Shown: positions 23,703 to 31,048 of the stretch, one piece after another | Position numbering within the stretch: the stretch's first letter is position 1 | How the letters are laid out: each line of letters begins with the position of its first letter | Assembly: GCA_045634305.1 (NCBI GenBank) | Contig: JAZQZZ010000012.1 | Location: forward strand, 1 to 40,304 | From: HGM04593 sp045634305 | Lineage (GTDB): Bacteria; Bacteroidota; Bacteroidia; Bacteroidales; Bacteroidaceae | Reading direction: 5' to 3' | DNA length: 40,304 nucleotides | Notes under the pieces: generated by a model | What the model saw: the letters and a program-made list of their open reading frames with translations, nothing else | Told to the model about the DNA's origin: nothing | The model's database searches: none | Translations under genes and position numbers: made by a program

Positions 23703-25685
23703 ATGAGAAAAATTACTCTATTTTTCGTGTCTTTGTTCCTCGCAGTGGGCGCAATGGCGCAGGTGCCTGCCGGTTATTTTGCAGGTAGCGAGGTTACTTT
23801 TACCAACATTCAAAAGGATGGTACAACAAAGTACACCCTTTACATTAATGAAAGTAATGAATTGGCATTGAGCACCTCTTCTGCCGAGGAACTTGGTGGT
23901 GCTGCAAAGTTCTTTTGCGAAAAGAGAGCAAACAACAAATATAGTTTTTATAATAGAGAAAAGGAATTGTATTTGATTTGGCGCGGTAAAGGCAACGGAT
24001 ATAACAGTGATAAAGGTGTTCTTAATGAATATAATGCTACTTATTGCGATTGGACAATAAATGCGGGTGCTGTAATTTCGGAAACTCAGACATTTTTCTT
24101 TGTTGGCAAGCGCAGTAATGGTACTAGCGATGGTGCACTTGTTGTTATGAAAAGCAATGGTGTTTTTGATGCTTGGGGAAATACTCAAGCTTTGAGTGAT
24201 ACTTATAGTAACTTGTACGATATTCAGGTTGTTAATCGTGAATATGTTGCCGATGCTTCAGCATTTGAGAATGGCAAAATCTATACATTCGTAACAGAGC
24301 GTGGTTGGATGGGTGCAAAGGATGGTAACAATAATGTTATCTCTACAGCAAAGACAAGCCACAATTTGACAGGTAGCAAGGAGGATGCAAACTTCCAGTG
24401 GGCAGTTTATCAGTCAGAGAACGGTAACTATTACCTCTACAACATTGGTAAGGGTATGTTTATGGGCGTGCAGGCTTCAAATAATGCATCTGTTCCTTTT
24501 GCCGCGAGTCCTGTTGGTAAAAAGTTGACTTTCAAGGTTTCAAGCAATCTTCAATATCCAATTATGTTCTCTACAAACAATGCCGCCGTTGTTAACCACT
24601 CTACATCGTACGGTGACGGATGTATCTCATGGACAGGTGGTTGGGGAACTCTCAACGACGGTGGTAGCAACCACAAGATAGAGGTTGTTGGCAATGTTGC
24701 CGATGATGTTCTTGCAAAAATAGAGAAACTTGTTGCTGTTCGTGAAATCGGTTATTTCCGTTTGAAGGGTCACTCAGGTAACTATATTGATGCATCAGCA
24801 ACTTGGGGAAATGACGGTCAGATGTCAATGAAAGCGGAGGCAGATTGCAACCCTGCCGGTGCAATCTTCTATTATGATGACAATAACGGCTTCTTGAACT
24901 ACGCTACAGGAAGATACATTAATGAAACACGTACGCTTGCAAACGTGAATACAATGGGCAACACATGGTCTGTATATGTATCTGCAACACAAGGTAAATT
25001 CAAACTGTTGAGCAACGCAAACAACTGGTTGCACGATAACAGCGGTAATCGTGCCGACAGATGCTCTAGTGAAGGTGATCACGCAAATACAACTCACTCA
25101 TGGACTATCGAAAAGGTAACTTCACTCCCTGTAACAATCACTGCTGCTAAATATGCAACATTCTATGCTCCTGTAGCTGTTGAAGTTCCTGAGGGCATAA
25201 CTGCCCATACAGTGACAATCAACGGTGAGTGGGCTACATTGAGCGAGGCATTGGAGGTTATCCCTGCAAACACAGGTGTAGTCCTTTGTGCTGAGAACGC
25301 GGGTACTTATGGCTTTGCAATCACAGAGGATGTTGAGGCTATCGCGGGTAACGCTCTTCGCGGTTCTGCTGCTGCAACATACTACACCGCTGTAACCGGT
25401 ACATACTATGCACTTGGCTTGGTTGATGGTGTGGTTGGTTTCTATAAGGATAAATTCAATAACAACCGTTTCCAGAACAACAGCCACAAGGCATACTTGT
25501 ATGTTGAAGGCGCACAGAACGCTGCAAATTACAGCTTCCGCTTCGAGGACGGCACTACCGCAATTGAGAATGTAGAGGTTGAGAACGAGGTTAAAGCTAT
25601 CTACGACCTCACCGGCCGTCGCGTTGAGGAGATTACAGCACCCGGTATTTACATTGTAAACGGCAAAAAGGTGCTTGTTAAGTAA
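23703..25685 (+). CDS. secreted multidomain protein with beta-trefoil-like modules, no catalytic domain seen
   Basis: A 660-residue secreted protein of unknown function. Residues 1-20 are a signal peptide (ending VGAMA-Q). About 25-180 is a domain clearly homologous to residues 1470-1618 of the GH123-GH33 enzyme (shared words LSTSSxEELG, YNATYCDW, GVFDAW). About 190-345 and 350-475 look like two further beta-trefoil or ricin-like modules (GWMGAKDGNNN, GYFRLKGHSGNYID). About 477-640 is the frequent Bacteroidales module beginning VTITAAKYATFYAPVAVEVPEG. The tail is YDLTGRRV...PGIYIVNGKKVLVK. The modules suggest glycan binding or surface adhesion, but no enzyme motif was found. The -7 box TAACTTTG lies at 23635-23642. 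Confidence 0.85.
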   Translation: MRKITLFFVSLFLAVGAMAQVPAGYFAGSEVTFTNIQKDGTTKYTLYINESNELALSTSSAEELGGAAKFFCEKRANNKYSFYNREKELYLIWRGKGNGYNSDKGVLNEYNATYCDWTINAGAVISETQTFFFVGKRSNGTSDGALVVMKSNGVFDAWGNTQALSDTYSNLYDIQVVNREYVADASAFENGKIYTFVTERGWMGAKDGNNNVISTAKTSHNLTGSKEDANFQWAVYQSENGNYYLYNIGKGMFMGVQASNNASVPFAASPVGKKLTFKVSSNLQYPIMFSTNNAAVVNHSTSYGDGCISWTGGWGTLNDGGSNHKIEVVGNVADDVLAKIEKLVAVREIGYFRLKGHSGNYIDASATWGNDGQMSMKAEADCNPAGAIFYYDDNNGFLNYATGRYINETRTLANVNTMGNTWSVYVSATQGKFKLLSNANNWLHDNSGNRADRCSSEGDHANTTHSWTIEKVTSLPVTITAAKYATFYAPVAVEVPEGITAHTVTINGEWATLSEALEVIPANTGVVLCAENAGTYGFAITEDVEAIAGNALRGSAAATYYTAVTGTYYALGLVDGVVGFYKDKFNNNRFQNNSHKAYLYVEGAQNAANYSFRFEDGTTAIENVEVENEVKAIYDLTGRRVEEITAPGIYIVNGKKVLVK

Positions 25686-25745
25686 GAATTAATTTTAGAC
25701 ATAAGTACATAAGAACATAAGTCCTATGGCGCAAAACCGAAAGTA

Positions 25746-25844
25746 AAACAAATTTATGTGTACTGCATACAAACAGGTTTGCATGCAGTCGCATAAACTT
25801 TGTTTAAAAAATGCACTCAGGTGCATTTGCAACAAGGATGTTGC
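25746..25844. repeat. three consecutive inverted repeats in the 25686-26026 gap
   Basis: An imperfect 60-base inverted repeat (AAACAAA...TTTGTTT outer, ACTGCAT/ATGCAGT inner, 25746-25805) is followed by hairpin AAATGCAC/GTGCATTT (25809-25828) and hairpin GCAAC/GTTGC (25829-25844). They may terminate the upstream gene. The remainder of the gap holds short TTGTTCTT direct repeats and the 36-bp dispersed repeat. Confidence 0.7.
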
Positions 25845-25935
25845 TCGGGTTTCGCGATTATAATGTGAAGTGTCCTTTTAACTTTGTTGAATTCGCTTTG
25901 TTCTTTTGTTCTTTTGTTCTTCTGTCCCAAGAAAA

Positions 25936-25971
25936 AGAGATCCCTCGTCGCTGCGCTCTGTCGGGATGACA
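25936..25971. repeat. 36-bp dispersed repeat, copy 2
   Basis: It matches 13623-13658 at 33 of 36 positions, in the same orientation. It lies 55 bases upstream of the 55-residue peptide gene. Confidence 0.8.
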
Positions 25972-26026
25972 TTGTACGCGCAAGGGTATTCTTAAAACTA
26001 AAAACAATTAAAAACAATAACGATAT

Positions 26027-26194
26027 ATGAAGAAGGCTTATGTATCACCTCTTATGGTAGAGGTAAACGTTGAAGCGGAGACAATGCTTGCCGTTTCATT
26101 GCAGATGAATGGTGGTAAAACAGTAGATACCTCAAATCCTAACAACCAGCTCGGTGGCAGTAGTCGCGGTGAGTGGGGTAATTTGTGGAACTAA
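26027..26194 (+). CDS. 55-residue peptide of unknown function
   Basis: A short gene starting ATG at 26027, reading MKKAYVSPLMVEVNVEAETM in its first 20 residues and ending RGEWGNLWN before TAA at 26192-26194. It has no signal peptide or membrane segment. The pattern MKKxYxxPxxxVVxVExExMLAxS, a Gly/Asn-rich middle and an acidic or Trp-bearing end recalls many short uncharacterised Bacteroidales peptides, so I judge it real, but I know no function. The last codons lie within a 15-base sequence (TGGGGTAATTTGTGG, 26174-26188) found again at 26355-26369 inside the adjacent repeat array. The stop codon is also the first triplet of a 39-bp perfect palindrome. A TAACTTTG box lies at 25879-25886. Confidence 0.65.
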   Translation: MKKAYVSPLMVEVNVEAETMLAVSLQMNGGKTVDTSNPNNQLGGSSRGEWGNLWN

Positions 26195-26230
26195 ACAGTA
26201 GGAGCGCTTTTAAAGCGCTCCTACTGTTTA
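26192..26230. terminator. 39-bp near-perfect palindrome beginning at the peptide stop codon
   Basis: Two 19-base arms (TAAACAGTAGGAGCGCTTT and its exact complement) flank one base. The stop TAA is part of the arm. There is no following U run (the next bases are GTTATAGG), so it may block or protect transcripts rather than act as a standard intrinsic terminator. Confidence 0.7.
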
Positions 26231-26277
26231 GTTATAGGTGCCCCACGAACGAAGTGGAGACACAGAGTGGCTCCTTT

Positions 26278-26349
26278 AATGCGTGTAGAGGTAGGTCGCG
26301 CGTAGTGTGGTGTCAGTCACACCGCGCGGGCCTCGTTAAAGCACGCATT
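26278..26349 (+). repeat. structured repeat element, copy A
   Basis: On the plus strand: P1 AATGCGTG/CACGCATT (26278-26285 with 26342-26349), TA, P2 GAGG/CCTC, TA-GGT, P3 CGCGC/GCGCG, internal loop GTA opposite C, P4 GTGTG/CACAC with an 8-base loop, GG, P2', linker GTTAAAG, P1'. All four helices are perfectly paired. It is followed by hairpin AATTTGTGG/CCACAAATT (26361-26385). Confidence 0.8.
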
Positions 26350-26360
26350 GAAAATGGGGT

Positions 26361-26385
26361 AATTTGTGGCAGTAATCCACAAATT
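26361..26385 (+). repeat. hairpin between elements A and B, carrying a shared 16-base tail
   Basis: AATTTGTGG pairs with CCACAAATT (9 bp) around CAGTAAT. The 3' half, GGCAGTAATCCACAAA (26368-26383), recurs exactly after element B at 26481-26496. Confidence 0.75.
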
Positions 26386-26397
26386 GACCTATCGCGA

Positions 26398-26464
26398 GTT
26401 TTGCAGCAAAAGGTCGCGGGCAGCGTGGAGTAGTCACGCCCCGCGGGTTGCGATAAAGCAAAAC
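26398..26464 (+). repeat. structured repeat element, copy B
   Basis: Same plan as copy A with other bases: P1 GTTTTG/CAAAAC (26398-26403 with 26459-26464), CA, P2 GCAA/TTGC, AA-GGT, P3 CGCGG/CCGCG, internal loop GCA opposite C, P4 GCGTG/CACGC with a 7-base loop, GG, P2', linker GATAAAG, P1'. It is followed by the shared 16-base tail at 26481-26496. Confidence 0.8.
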
Positions 26465-26571
26465 GAGTCAATGGAATCTAGGCAGTAATCCACAAACACT
26501 CAATAAAAGTGTATTATGTGAGGTGTGTTTGTTGCTTATTACGGGCTGCAGTCAAAAAAAAGAGTAAAATC

Positions 26572-26603
26572 TTTGGCACAACGAAATAAACGCACTATCT
26601 TTG
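26572..26603 (+). promoter_or_regulatory. Bacteroidetes-type promoter of the tRNA gene
   Basis: TTTG (26572-26575), 20 bases, TATCTTTG (26596-26603), 39 bases upstream of the tRNA 5' end. Confidence 0.82.
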
Positions 26604-26642
26604 CAGTCGCAAATGGGTAATGCCCTTTTGTTTAAATAGGTA

Positions 26643-26716
<74 letters not shown>

Positions 26717-26717
26717 C

Positions 26718-26753
26718 AAAAGAGGAAAGTAAGCGTGCTTACTTTCCTCTTTT
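26718..26753 (+). terminator. terminator of the tRNA gene
   Basis: A 17-bp perfect stem (AAAAGAGGAAAGTAAGC with its complement) and a 2-base loop, ending in TTTT directly after the tRNA. Confidence 0.92.
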
Positions 26754-26900
26754 GATATGTTGTCTGCACTGCCTATATTTTGATGTGACATTGAAAATAT
26801 ATTGTGTCCGTTGAGAAATATTCAGGCGGGTTTAATGTATTTTCACTTGTTTGTAGTTATTTTTGTAAAAGAATATTTTAAAACCAATTTAATATAATTC

Positions 26901-28178
26901 ATGATGAAAGCTAAAAGTTTTTTGAAGTTTGCATCTTTGCTGGTGGCTATTTGGGGGTTGTTGCCTGCTGTAGCACAAAATGAGAGTGTCATTAACCTTG
27001 CCGGTAATGCTTACATTACATCGGGTAAGTCGGCGTATATTGATGAGCAGGGCAATGCTGTACGTAACTGGGTTGACAAGGAAACTGTAATAAGTTTCTA
27101 CTTCAGAGCTAATGAGTGTGGTAAAGTGGATATTGCATTGCAGGCAAAGGGAAAATCACGCATTGAGGTTTCTCTGTTGGGCAAGAAAAAGAAGGTTACA
27201 CTCGACAGCGATAATTTGGAGCGTGTTGAACTGGGAACTTTCAAGGTGAAAACTCCGGGCTACGTTAAAATGGATATTCGTGGACTGAAGATTAATGAGG
27301 GTGAGGACTTCGGTTCGGTGGCTGCTGTCATTGTTGGTGGCAAGATGCAGGATATTTCATATGTAACACCGAATTTCAGTACTCATTTTGGACGTCGCGG
27401 CCCATCGGTGCACTTGGGTTATGTTCTTCCCAAGGAGGATGTCGAGTGGTTCTACAACGAGGTGATTGTGCCCGAGGAGGGTGACATACCCAGCAGTTAT
27501 TACATGGCATGCGGATTCGGTCAGGGATATTTTGGAATGCAGAATAACACTCCTCACCAAAGAAGGGTGCTCTTTTCTGTGTGGAGTCCTTATGAGACCG
27601 ATAATCCGGCCGATATCCCCGATTCATTGCGCGTGACACTTGTCAAGAAGGGTGAGAATACCATAATCAAAGATTTTGGAAATGAAGGTTCGGGTGGACA
27701 GAGTTATATTCACTATGATTGGAAAGCCGGCGAGCGTTGCCGTTTTCTGATGGGTGTGAGACCCGACGGCAATGGCAATACCGTCTACACAGCCTATTTC
27801 TTTGACAATAACAAGGAGGAGTGGATGCTCATTGCCTCTTTCCGTCGTCCTATGACATCGACATGGTATACCGGTGCACATTCTTTCCTTGAGAATTTCA
27901 ATCCTGTGATGGGTTATATCAACCGCAAGGCTTATTATACCAACCAGTGGGCACGTACCACCGATGGCCGTTGGTGTCCTGTATCGAAAGCACATTTCAC
28001 ATGTGATACAACCGGTGCCGAGGAGATGCGTCTTGACTATAAAGGCGGTGTGGAGGGTGATTGTTTCTTCCTTTCCATGGGTGGTTTCTTTGACGAATTC
28101 GTGGAGTCGAGAACCTATTTCGACCGCGAAGGAAACACAACCGTGGCTCCTGATATCGATTTCTCGACACTTGAATGA
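26901..28178 (+). CDS. secreted DUF5077/DUF3472-like protein
   Basis: A 425-residue secreted protein. Residues 1-25 are a signal peptide (ending LPAVAQ). About 30-140 looks like the DUF5077 beta-sandwich (TSGKSAYIDEQGNAVRNW...GKVDIALQAKG). About 145-410 matches DUF3472, with FSTHFGRRGPSVHLGYVLP, YYMACGFGQGYFGMQNN, RRVLFSVWSPYETDNP, WKAGERCRFLMGVRPDGNGNT and GYINRKAYYTNQWARTTDGRW. Proteins with this pair occur widely in Bacteroidales, often near polysaccharide-use genes. The fold suggests glycan binding or processing, but no activity is established to my knowledge. It stands alone, with a terminator at 28258. Two in-frame ATG codons are possible (26901 and 26904). Confidence 0.8.
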   Translation: MMKAKSFLKFASLLVAIWGLLPAVAQNESVINLAGNAYITSGKSAYIDEQGNAVRNWVDKETVISFYFRANECGKVDIALQAKGKSRIEVSLLGKKKKVTLDSDNLERVELGTFKVKTPGYVKMDIRGLKINEGEDFGSVAAVIVGGKMQDISYVTPNFSTHFGRRGPSVHLGYVLPKEDVEWFYNEVIVPEEGDIPSSYYMACGFGQGYFGMQNNTPHQRRVLFSVWSPYETDNPADIPDSLRVTLVKKGENTIIKDFGNEGSGGQSYIHYDWKAGERCRFLMGVRPDGNGNTVYTAYFFDNNKEEWMLIASFRRPMTSTWYTGAHSFLENFNPVMGYINRKAYYTNQWARTTDGRWCPVSKAHFTCDTTGAEEMRLDYKGGVEGDCFFLSMGGFFDEFVESRTYFDREGNTTVAPDIDFSTLE

Positions 28179-28257
28179 TAGCGCATACATGTTGCCGGTA
28201 AGATGAAAGGGACTTTATAGATTTTAAACAGTTCTTTTTATTTAACCCCTAAACTAT

Positions 28258-28293
28258 GATGGTGGCTCCAAGGTCTTGGAGCCACCATCTTTT
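28258..28293 (+). terminator. intrinsic terminator of the DUF3472-like gene
   Basis: GATGGTGGCTCCAAG pairs perfectly with CTTGGAGCCACCATC (15 bp) around GT and is followed by TTTTATGTTTT. Confidence 0.93.
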
Positions 28294-28368
28294 ATGTTTT
28301 AAGTATGAAAAGTAGTGCGTCTTTTTTGGAGTGTTTACAATTTCATTATTATTATCCGTACTACTTTG

Positions 28369-28785
28369 TCAGTCGGCAATCAGTGATGCCAGAGCCGCTA
28401 TTCCAACGATTGTTGCCGCTGTTTCCATTACATCATTCGTACAGCAGTGATTATGATAGTGAACGGGGCGTGGTACCGGTCTTGGGCGTGGAACCGGGTA
28501 GTATGCCGGGCATGGCATTGGCTTGGGTCTTGGAGCTCTTCTCATCCTTGCCATATGTTTTGGTTTTCTGGCCGGCTTGTTCTTTCTGAACTTCTTGTCA
28601 TATGGCTTTGCTTTGGCATACCTGTCGTCCCTTTTATTCCTCTTTGAAACCTTGAAATCGCGCTTGTTGTCCATTCTTTTTTCTACTCTGGGCTTTGCAA
28701 AATCCCTGTTGTTGTTCTTTGCCATCATCTGTGCAGGCATGAGCATCACGCTCATCATCACTGCAATAAACATCATCTTTTTCAT
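28369..28785 (-). CDS. small secreted basic protein, paralogue 1
   Basis: A 138-residue predicted secreted protein of unknown function. The signal peptide (MKKMMFIAVMMSVMLMPAQMMA) is almost the same as in the next gene upstream. The mature part is strongly basic (Lys, Arg: RDFKVSKRNKRDDRYAKAKPYDKKF), then Pro/Arg-rich (PVPRPRPVPRPVHYHNH) with a Cys pair, and ends in a short hydrophobic stretch AATIVGIAALASLIAD. The two neighbouring genes, 62 bases apart, are paralogues by their ends with diverged middles. They could be envelope or nucleoid-like cationic proteins; this is not known. Confidence 0.72.
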   Translation of the reverse strand: MKKMMFIAVMMSVMLMPAQMMAKNNNRDFAKPRVEKRMDNKRDFKVSKRNKRDDRYAKAKPYDKKFRKNKPARKPKHMARMRRAPRPKPMPCPAYYPVPRPRPVPRPVHYHNHCCTNDVMETAATIVGIAALASLIAD

Positions 28786-28847
28786 AACTGTAAATTTAAA
28801 TGGTCAGTCTTTTCTGTTTAAATGTTGTTATATGAATTCTTGGTCGT

Positions 28848-29255
28848 TTAGTTTGCTACCAATGCTACCAGTGCTGCCAGGCCTACTACTGCTGCCACTG
28901 CATTTACCGGATTCACTTCGTTGACAACCTTTACATTGACTTGTGGATTGGGGCGGGGCTTTGGCTTTTTTACAATTACCGGTTTGGGCTTCTGTTTTTT
29001 GACGATTATCGGTTTTGGCTGTTTCTTGTTCTTCCTGTCGTTTTTCTTGTTGTCTTTGTACTTATCATTCTTGTTGTCTTTGTACTTGTCTTTCTTGTCG
29101 TCCTTTTTGTATTTGTCGTCTTTTTTGTCCTTGTCTTTTTTGTTATCTACTCTGTTTTCAATCTTTGGCTTGGCGTTCTTGTCGTTCTTTGCCATCATCT
29201 GTGCAGGCATAAGCATCATGCTCATCATCACTGCTAAAATCATCATCTTTTTCAT
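28848..29255 (-). CDS. small secreted lysine-rich protein, paralogue 2
   Basis: A 135-residue secreted protein with the start chosen at the ATG at 29255, which aligns with the paralogue (MKKMM); a TTG three codons upstream is less likely. The signal peptide is followed by a Lys/Asp low-complexity region (repeats of KKDDKYKDNKNDKY type), then KPKPVIVKKPKPRP and a C-terminal hydrophobic AAVVGLAALVALVAN. The coding DNA contains short tandem repeats and may vary in length between strains. A promoter with a -7 box at 29323-29316 precedes it. Function unknown. Confidence 0.74.
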   Translation of the reverse strand: MKKMMILAVMMSMMLMPAQMMAKNDKNAKPKIENRVDNKKDKDKKDDKYKKDDKKDKYKDNKNDKYKDNKKNDRKNKKQPKPIIVKKQKPKPVIVKKPKPRPNPQVNVKVVNEVNPVNAVAAVVGLAALVALVAN

Positions 29256-29315
29256 AGCTTTCAATTTTAAATGTTAAACCTGTTTTTATGAAACTTGTCT
29301 CGTTTGTTTCTGATG

Positions 29316-29346
29316 CAAAGATATGGGCACAAAAATCCCCCTGCAA
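29316..29346 (-). promoter_or_regulatory. promoter of the lysine-rich gene, -33 inside an inverted repeat
   Basis: On the minus strand TTG (29346-29344), 20 bases, TATCTTTG (29323-29316). The -33 lies in one arm of the inverted repeat CCCCCTGCAA/TTGCAGGGGG (29337-29346 with 29364-29373), so a protein bound there would cover the promoter. A second imperfect hairpin (TAGTG/CACTA, 29383-29413) lies upstream. Confidence 0.6.
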
Positions 29347-29424
29347 TTGATTATTCCTAATCGTTGCAGGGGGTTATCCTAATAGTGGTAGGGAATTTCC
29401 CCCTTCCTCACTAAAAAGGCCACA

Positions 29425-29459
29425 CAAAAATATAGAGGATATGGCCATATCCTCTATAT
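29425..29459 (-). terminator. intrinsic terminator of the secG operon
   Basis: A 30-bp perfect palindrome (ATATAGAGGATATGG and its complement, 29430-29459) is followed on the minus strand by TTTTTG. It ends the regulator-lptE-TPR-secG operon and lies 33 bases past the secG stop. Confidence 0.88.
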
Positions 29460-29491
29460 CCTATTTTTCGTTCGATTGTTGCTTTGCCGTA

Positions 29492-29812
29492 TTATTCCTC
29501 AACCGGGAATGCTGGAGCTGCAGCCTCGGGAACATCGTTGGCTGTTGCATCGGTGTAAGATGCGTCAACAACCTGCTGGCTTGCCTTCTCTGATGAGAGA
29601 GCATGTGCCGAGAAGATGCTGAACAAAACCATGAGGACTGCAATAGTCCAAGTAGCTTTCTCCAAGAAATCGGTAGTCTTTCTAACACCCATAATCTGGT
29701 TCGATGATGCGAAACCTGATGCAAGGCCACCGCCTTTTGAGTTCTGGATGAGTACGATGAGGCACATCAAAATTGAGGCCAAAACAATCAGTAGTACAAA
29801 GAATGTAAACAT
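29492..29812 (-). CDS. secG: protein-export membrane protein SecG
   Basis: Small subunit of the SecYEG channel, 106 residues. It has two membrane helices (FFVLLIVLASILMCLIVLIQ and WTIAVLMVLFSIFSAHAL) joined by the conserved SKGGGLASGFASSNQIMGVRKTTDFLEKATW loop, then an acidic tail. The loop with its GGG and the distance between helices identify the family. The start is one base after the stop of the upstream helical-repeat gene, so it is in the same operon. SecG works with SecA (117-3413), but the genes are far apart. Confidence 0.96.
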   Translation of the reverse strand: MFTFFVLLIVLASILMCLIVLIQNSKGGGLASGFASSNQIMGVRKTTDFLEKATWTIAVLMVLFSIFSAHALSSEKASQQVVDASYTDATANDVPEAAAPAFPVEE

Positions 29813-29813
29813 A

Positions 29814-30518
29814 TTATTCTTTTTTTGTATGTTTTATTATAATTTCTAAAAATCTTATTTGGTCTGCAAAGTAACGATTTTTATTCGGATATTCCAAATA
29901 TAATCGTTTAATAATTTCAAGTGCTTTGCTATATTTGCCTTGCTTGATGTAAATATTTGCCAAAGTTTCTGTAAAGAACGATGTTTCACCGTTCGTTTCT
30001 TCGGGGAGTTCTTCCTTGGCGGATTCGGGAGCCGGGTTGAGGTCGAGGGTGATTCTCTCGTTCTCGCCGGCGAGGAAACTGTCTATTAGATCCTGACCGC
30101 GCAACTCGGGGATTTCCTCCGCGCTTGTCTGCTCATTTTTAAGGTATACCGATACATAGTCCACGGCTGCGGCTCCCTCGGCCTCGAGCGAGAGGGTCTC
30201 CTGGGGCAGAGTGTCGAGGAATGCATCAATGAGTTCCATTGTCCTGTCGACAGCTATGTCGTTTGGTGCATCCTCCATTGTCGGGGCTGTGCCGTAACCG
30301 GCCATGAGTTCAAAGATTGGCCAGCGGCTTTTGAGGTAGATGGCTGCTTTGCGCATCTCCTTGCCGAACTCGATGTCGTGCAGCAGGTAGAGGTTCTTGA
30401 GCATGAGCAGACGTGCCACGTCGAAATAGGGATGTTTGCCCACTATAAGGCGTAGCTCGTAGAGGGTGTCGCGGTTGAGCCTCTCGGGGTGTGATATGTA
30501 TGTGGCGAGGTTTTCCAT
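29814..30518 (-). CDS. TPR-like helical-repeat protein
   Basis: A 234-residue protein without signal peptide or membrane helix. The C-terminal part FFTETLANIYIKQGKYSKALEIIKRLYLEYPNKNRYFADQIRFLEIII reads as a tetratricopeptide-type helix pair. The N-terminus (about 1-90) is also helical (LIVGKHPYFDVARLLMLKNLYLLHDIEFGKEMRKAA), with an acidic low-complexity middle. Genes of this type sit between lptE and secG in many Bacteroidetes, so a scaffold role in envelope assembly is possible, but no partner is known. It begins 2 bases after the lptE stop and ends 1 base before secG starts. Confidence 0.75.
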   Translation of the reverse strand: MENLATYISHPERLNRDTLYELRLIVGKHPYFDVARLLMLKNLYLLHDIEFGKEMRKAAIYLKSRWPIFELMAGYGTAPTMEDAPNDIAVDRTMELIDAFLDTLPQETLSLEAEGAAAVDYVSVYLKNEQTSAEEIPELRGQDLIDSFLAGENERITLDLNPAPESAKEELPEETNGETSFFTETLANIYIKQGKYSKALEIIKRLYLEYPNKNRYFADQIRFLEIIIKHTKKE

Positions 30519-30520
30519 TG

Positions 30521-31048
30521 TTACCAGTTGGCTACTGCTGCATTGAATATTGCCTCTACAATTTCGTCAATCATCTGTCCCACAAGTTCTTCCTGTACCG
30601 AGTCGAGTGATTGTGTGGCGTCGAAGTCGCGTGTAGCACTGAACTGGCGCTCGAAATCCTCGTCGTGGTTGGTGTTGTTGGTGAAACGTACGTTGACGGT
30701 CATCTTCAGCTGTACCAAAGATGAGTAGCCGTCGGACGAAATGGATTTGTTGTACTGGTCGTAGGCCGTGATTTCGCCGGCAAACTGCATGTCGCCGCCG
30801 CGTGCAACCTGCTGCAGCTTTGTCTGCTGCACGAATATGTCGTTCAGCTTTTCGTTGAACATGGTTGCCATGGGACCCCACTGGTAGGCCGCGCGGTTCT
30901 GGAATGTCTCGAGCGATATTGTCTTTACTTTGGTGTAGTCTATTGACGCACCGGTGAACTTGTAGCTTACCGTGCAGCCGGCAATGATGACGGCCAGCAG
31001 CAGTGATGCTGCAAATGTGACTCTGCGCAGTGTCTTATTCAATGCCAT
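30521..31048 (-). CDS. lptE: LptE-like outer-membrane LPS assembly lipoprotein
   Basis: Lipoprotein that plugs the LptD barrel and helps insert lipopolysaccharide in the outer membrane. The 175-residue product has a signal peptide with lipobox VIIAGC (Cys25), then CTVSYKFTGASIDYTKVKTISLETFQNRA, the typical opening of Bacteroidetes LptE, and YNKSISSDGYSSLVQLKMTVNVRFTNN. The C-terminal helix DSVQEELVGQMIDEIVEAIFNAAVANW also fits. Its start overlaps the end of the regulator gene by 14 bases, so the two are translationally linked. LptE has low sequence conservation; assignment rests on this combination and its operon. Confidence 0.88.
   Translation of the reverse strand: MALNKTLRRVTFAASLLLAVIIAGCTVSYKFTGASIDYTKVKTISLETFQNRAAYQWGPMATMFNEKLNDIFVQQTKLQQVARGGDMQFAGEITAYDQYNKSISSDGYSSLVQLKMTVNVRFTNNTNHDEDFERQFSATRDFDATQSLDSVQEELVGQMIDEIVEAIFNAAVANW

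Noticed and set aside
26185..26433. 82-codon plus-strand frame over element A and part of B
   Set aside because: It runs through the structured repeats and hairpins, and the bases there are explained by pairing. The product has no recognisable pattern.
26278..26464. CRISPR array
   Set aside because: Only two diverged units are present, with internal multi-helix structure and no uniform repeat-spacer pattern or cas genes.
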